Below, piece after piece: positions 63,512 to 64,000 of a stretch of DNA of 64,000 nucleotides. Position 1 is the stretch's first letter; each line of letters opens with the position of its first letter. The stretch comes from Tetrahymena thermophila SB210 (taxonomy: Eukaryota > Ciliophora > Oligohymenophorea > Hymenostomatida > Tetrahymenidae). The DNA lies in assembly GCF_000189635.1 (NCBI RefSeq), contig NW_002476224.1, positions 1 through 64,000 on the forward strand, read 5' to 3'. The notes under the pieces were generated by a model that saw only the letters and a program-made list of their open reading frames with translations, made no database searches and was not told the DNA's origin. Both the position numbers and the translations under genes were made by a program.

Positions 63512-64000
63512 AAAAACAATTTGTTTGTTCAAAAAAAATTCATCCAAAAATTATAGAATTTATTTTGTTTTTTTAAATTTTGTTTATGATAAATATTATT
63601 TACATTTATGTTTGTTTAAAGTATTCTTGTTAGTTTCTTTATATTTTTATTATTCTGTCAGTTTATTTTAAAACAATCTAGCTAATATTAACAAATTTAA
63701 GATTCTAATTTAGACATTCATTACATATTCATTTTGATATCTCCTAAGTAGAATTAGATTTAGATAATTTGCTTTCTTTGCTAAGTACTCATAAACTTTA
63801 ATTCTAATAAACAAGCCAAAATTAAGATAAGCAATTATATTGCTCAATATAATTAATTAGATTGTTAAAAGATTCTTTGTTAAAAAAATTCTTTTGATTT
63901 TTAATTAATTATTTATTATTATTAACAATAACTTACAAAATAAATATTAGATATTTAATAGATAGATAAATATATACTCACACATACATATTTTAAAAGT
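63512..64000. other. Spacer at window end
   Basis: AT-rich DNA after the calpain gene. A 76-codon frame at 63441-63671 overlaps its last exon out of frame and is a shadow. Nothing supported. Confidence 0.5.

Noticed and set aside
1-64000. CRISPR arrays, insertion sequences, prophage or bacterial operons
   Set aside because: No regularly spaced repeats, transposase motifs or terminal inverted repeats with target duplications were seen; this is spliced eukaryotic DNA.

Overview
The window starts at a chromosome end: the first 28 bases are a C4A2 telomere (CCCCAA repeats, C-strand 5' to 3'). The rest is AT-rich DNA with short, very AT-rich GT..AG introns. TAA and TAG are read through as glutamine and only TGA ends genes. 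A clear proof is the calpain gene, where the family-invariant Gln before the Gly-X-Leu-Gly-Asp-Cys active-site motif is a TAA codon (60511-60513). Together this points to a macronuclear chromosome of a Tetrahymena-like oligohymenophorean ciliate. All gene models were built by hand with that code. Joined exons keep phase and end in TGA. Reading with the standard code breaks nearly every gene into fragments.

Layout. 1-28 telomere. 478-21985: a block of minus-strand genes (coiled-coil protein; a 1,878-residue coiled-coil/acidic protein with nine exons; three small unknown proteins; a YhhN/TMEM86 membrane enzyme; a cyclic-nucleotide-domain K+ channel), interrupted only by a small plus-strand mitochondrial YCII-domain gene at 2794-3319. 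Between the YhhN and channel genes lies a noncoding stretch with a long hairpin and an unusually GC-rich island (candidate ncRNA). 23104-38322: a plus-strand block with a TcdA/Tcd1-like E1-fold tRNA-modifying enzyme, four diverged copies of one intronless unknown gene (A-D), and an RBR-type ubiquitin ligase between copies A and B; the spacers here are unusually long (0.8-2.7 kb). 38828-49591: minus-strand genes (a large two-TM surface-type protein, an AGC kinase, a coiled-coil protein). 50501-55972: plus-strand genes (multi-pass membrane protein; acidic/basic probable nuclear protein). 56822-59041: a second two-TM protein, minus. 60049-63511: plus-strand calpain with an intact catalytic triad, followed in the same gene model by a multi-pass membrane tail.

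The genes do not form operons and have no obvious single pathway. Recognisable roles are signalling (K+ channel, AGC kinase), proteolysis and ubiquitin (calpain, RBR ligase), tRNA modification and lipid metabolism. The most unusual items are the A-D paralogue cluster around the RBR ligase and the calpain with a C-terminal membrane region.
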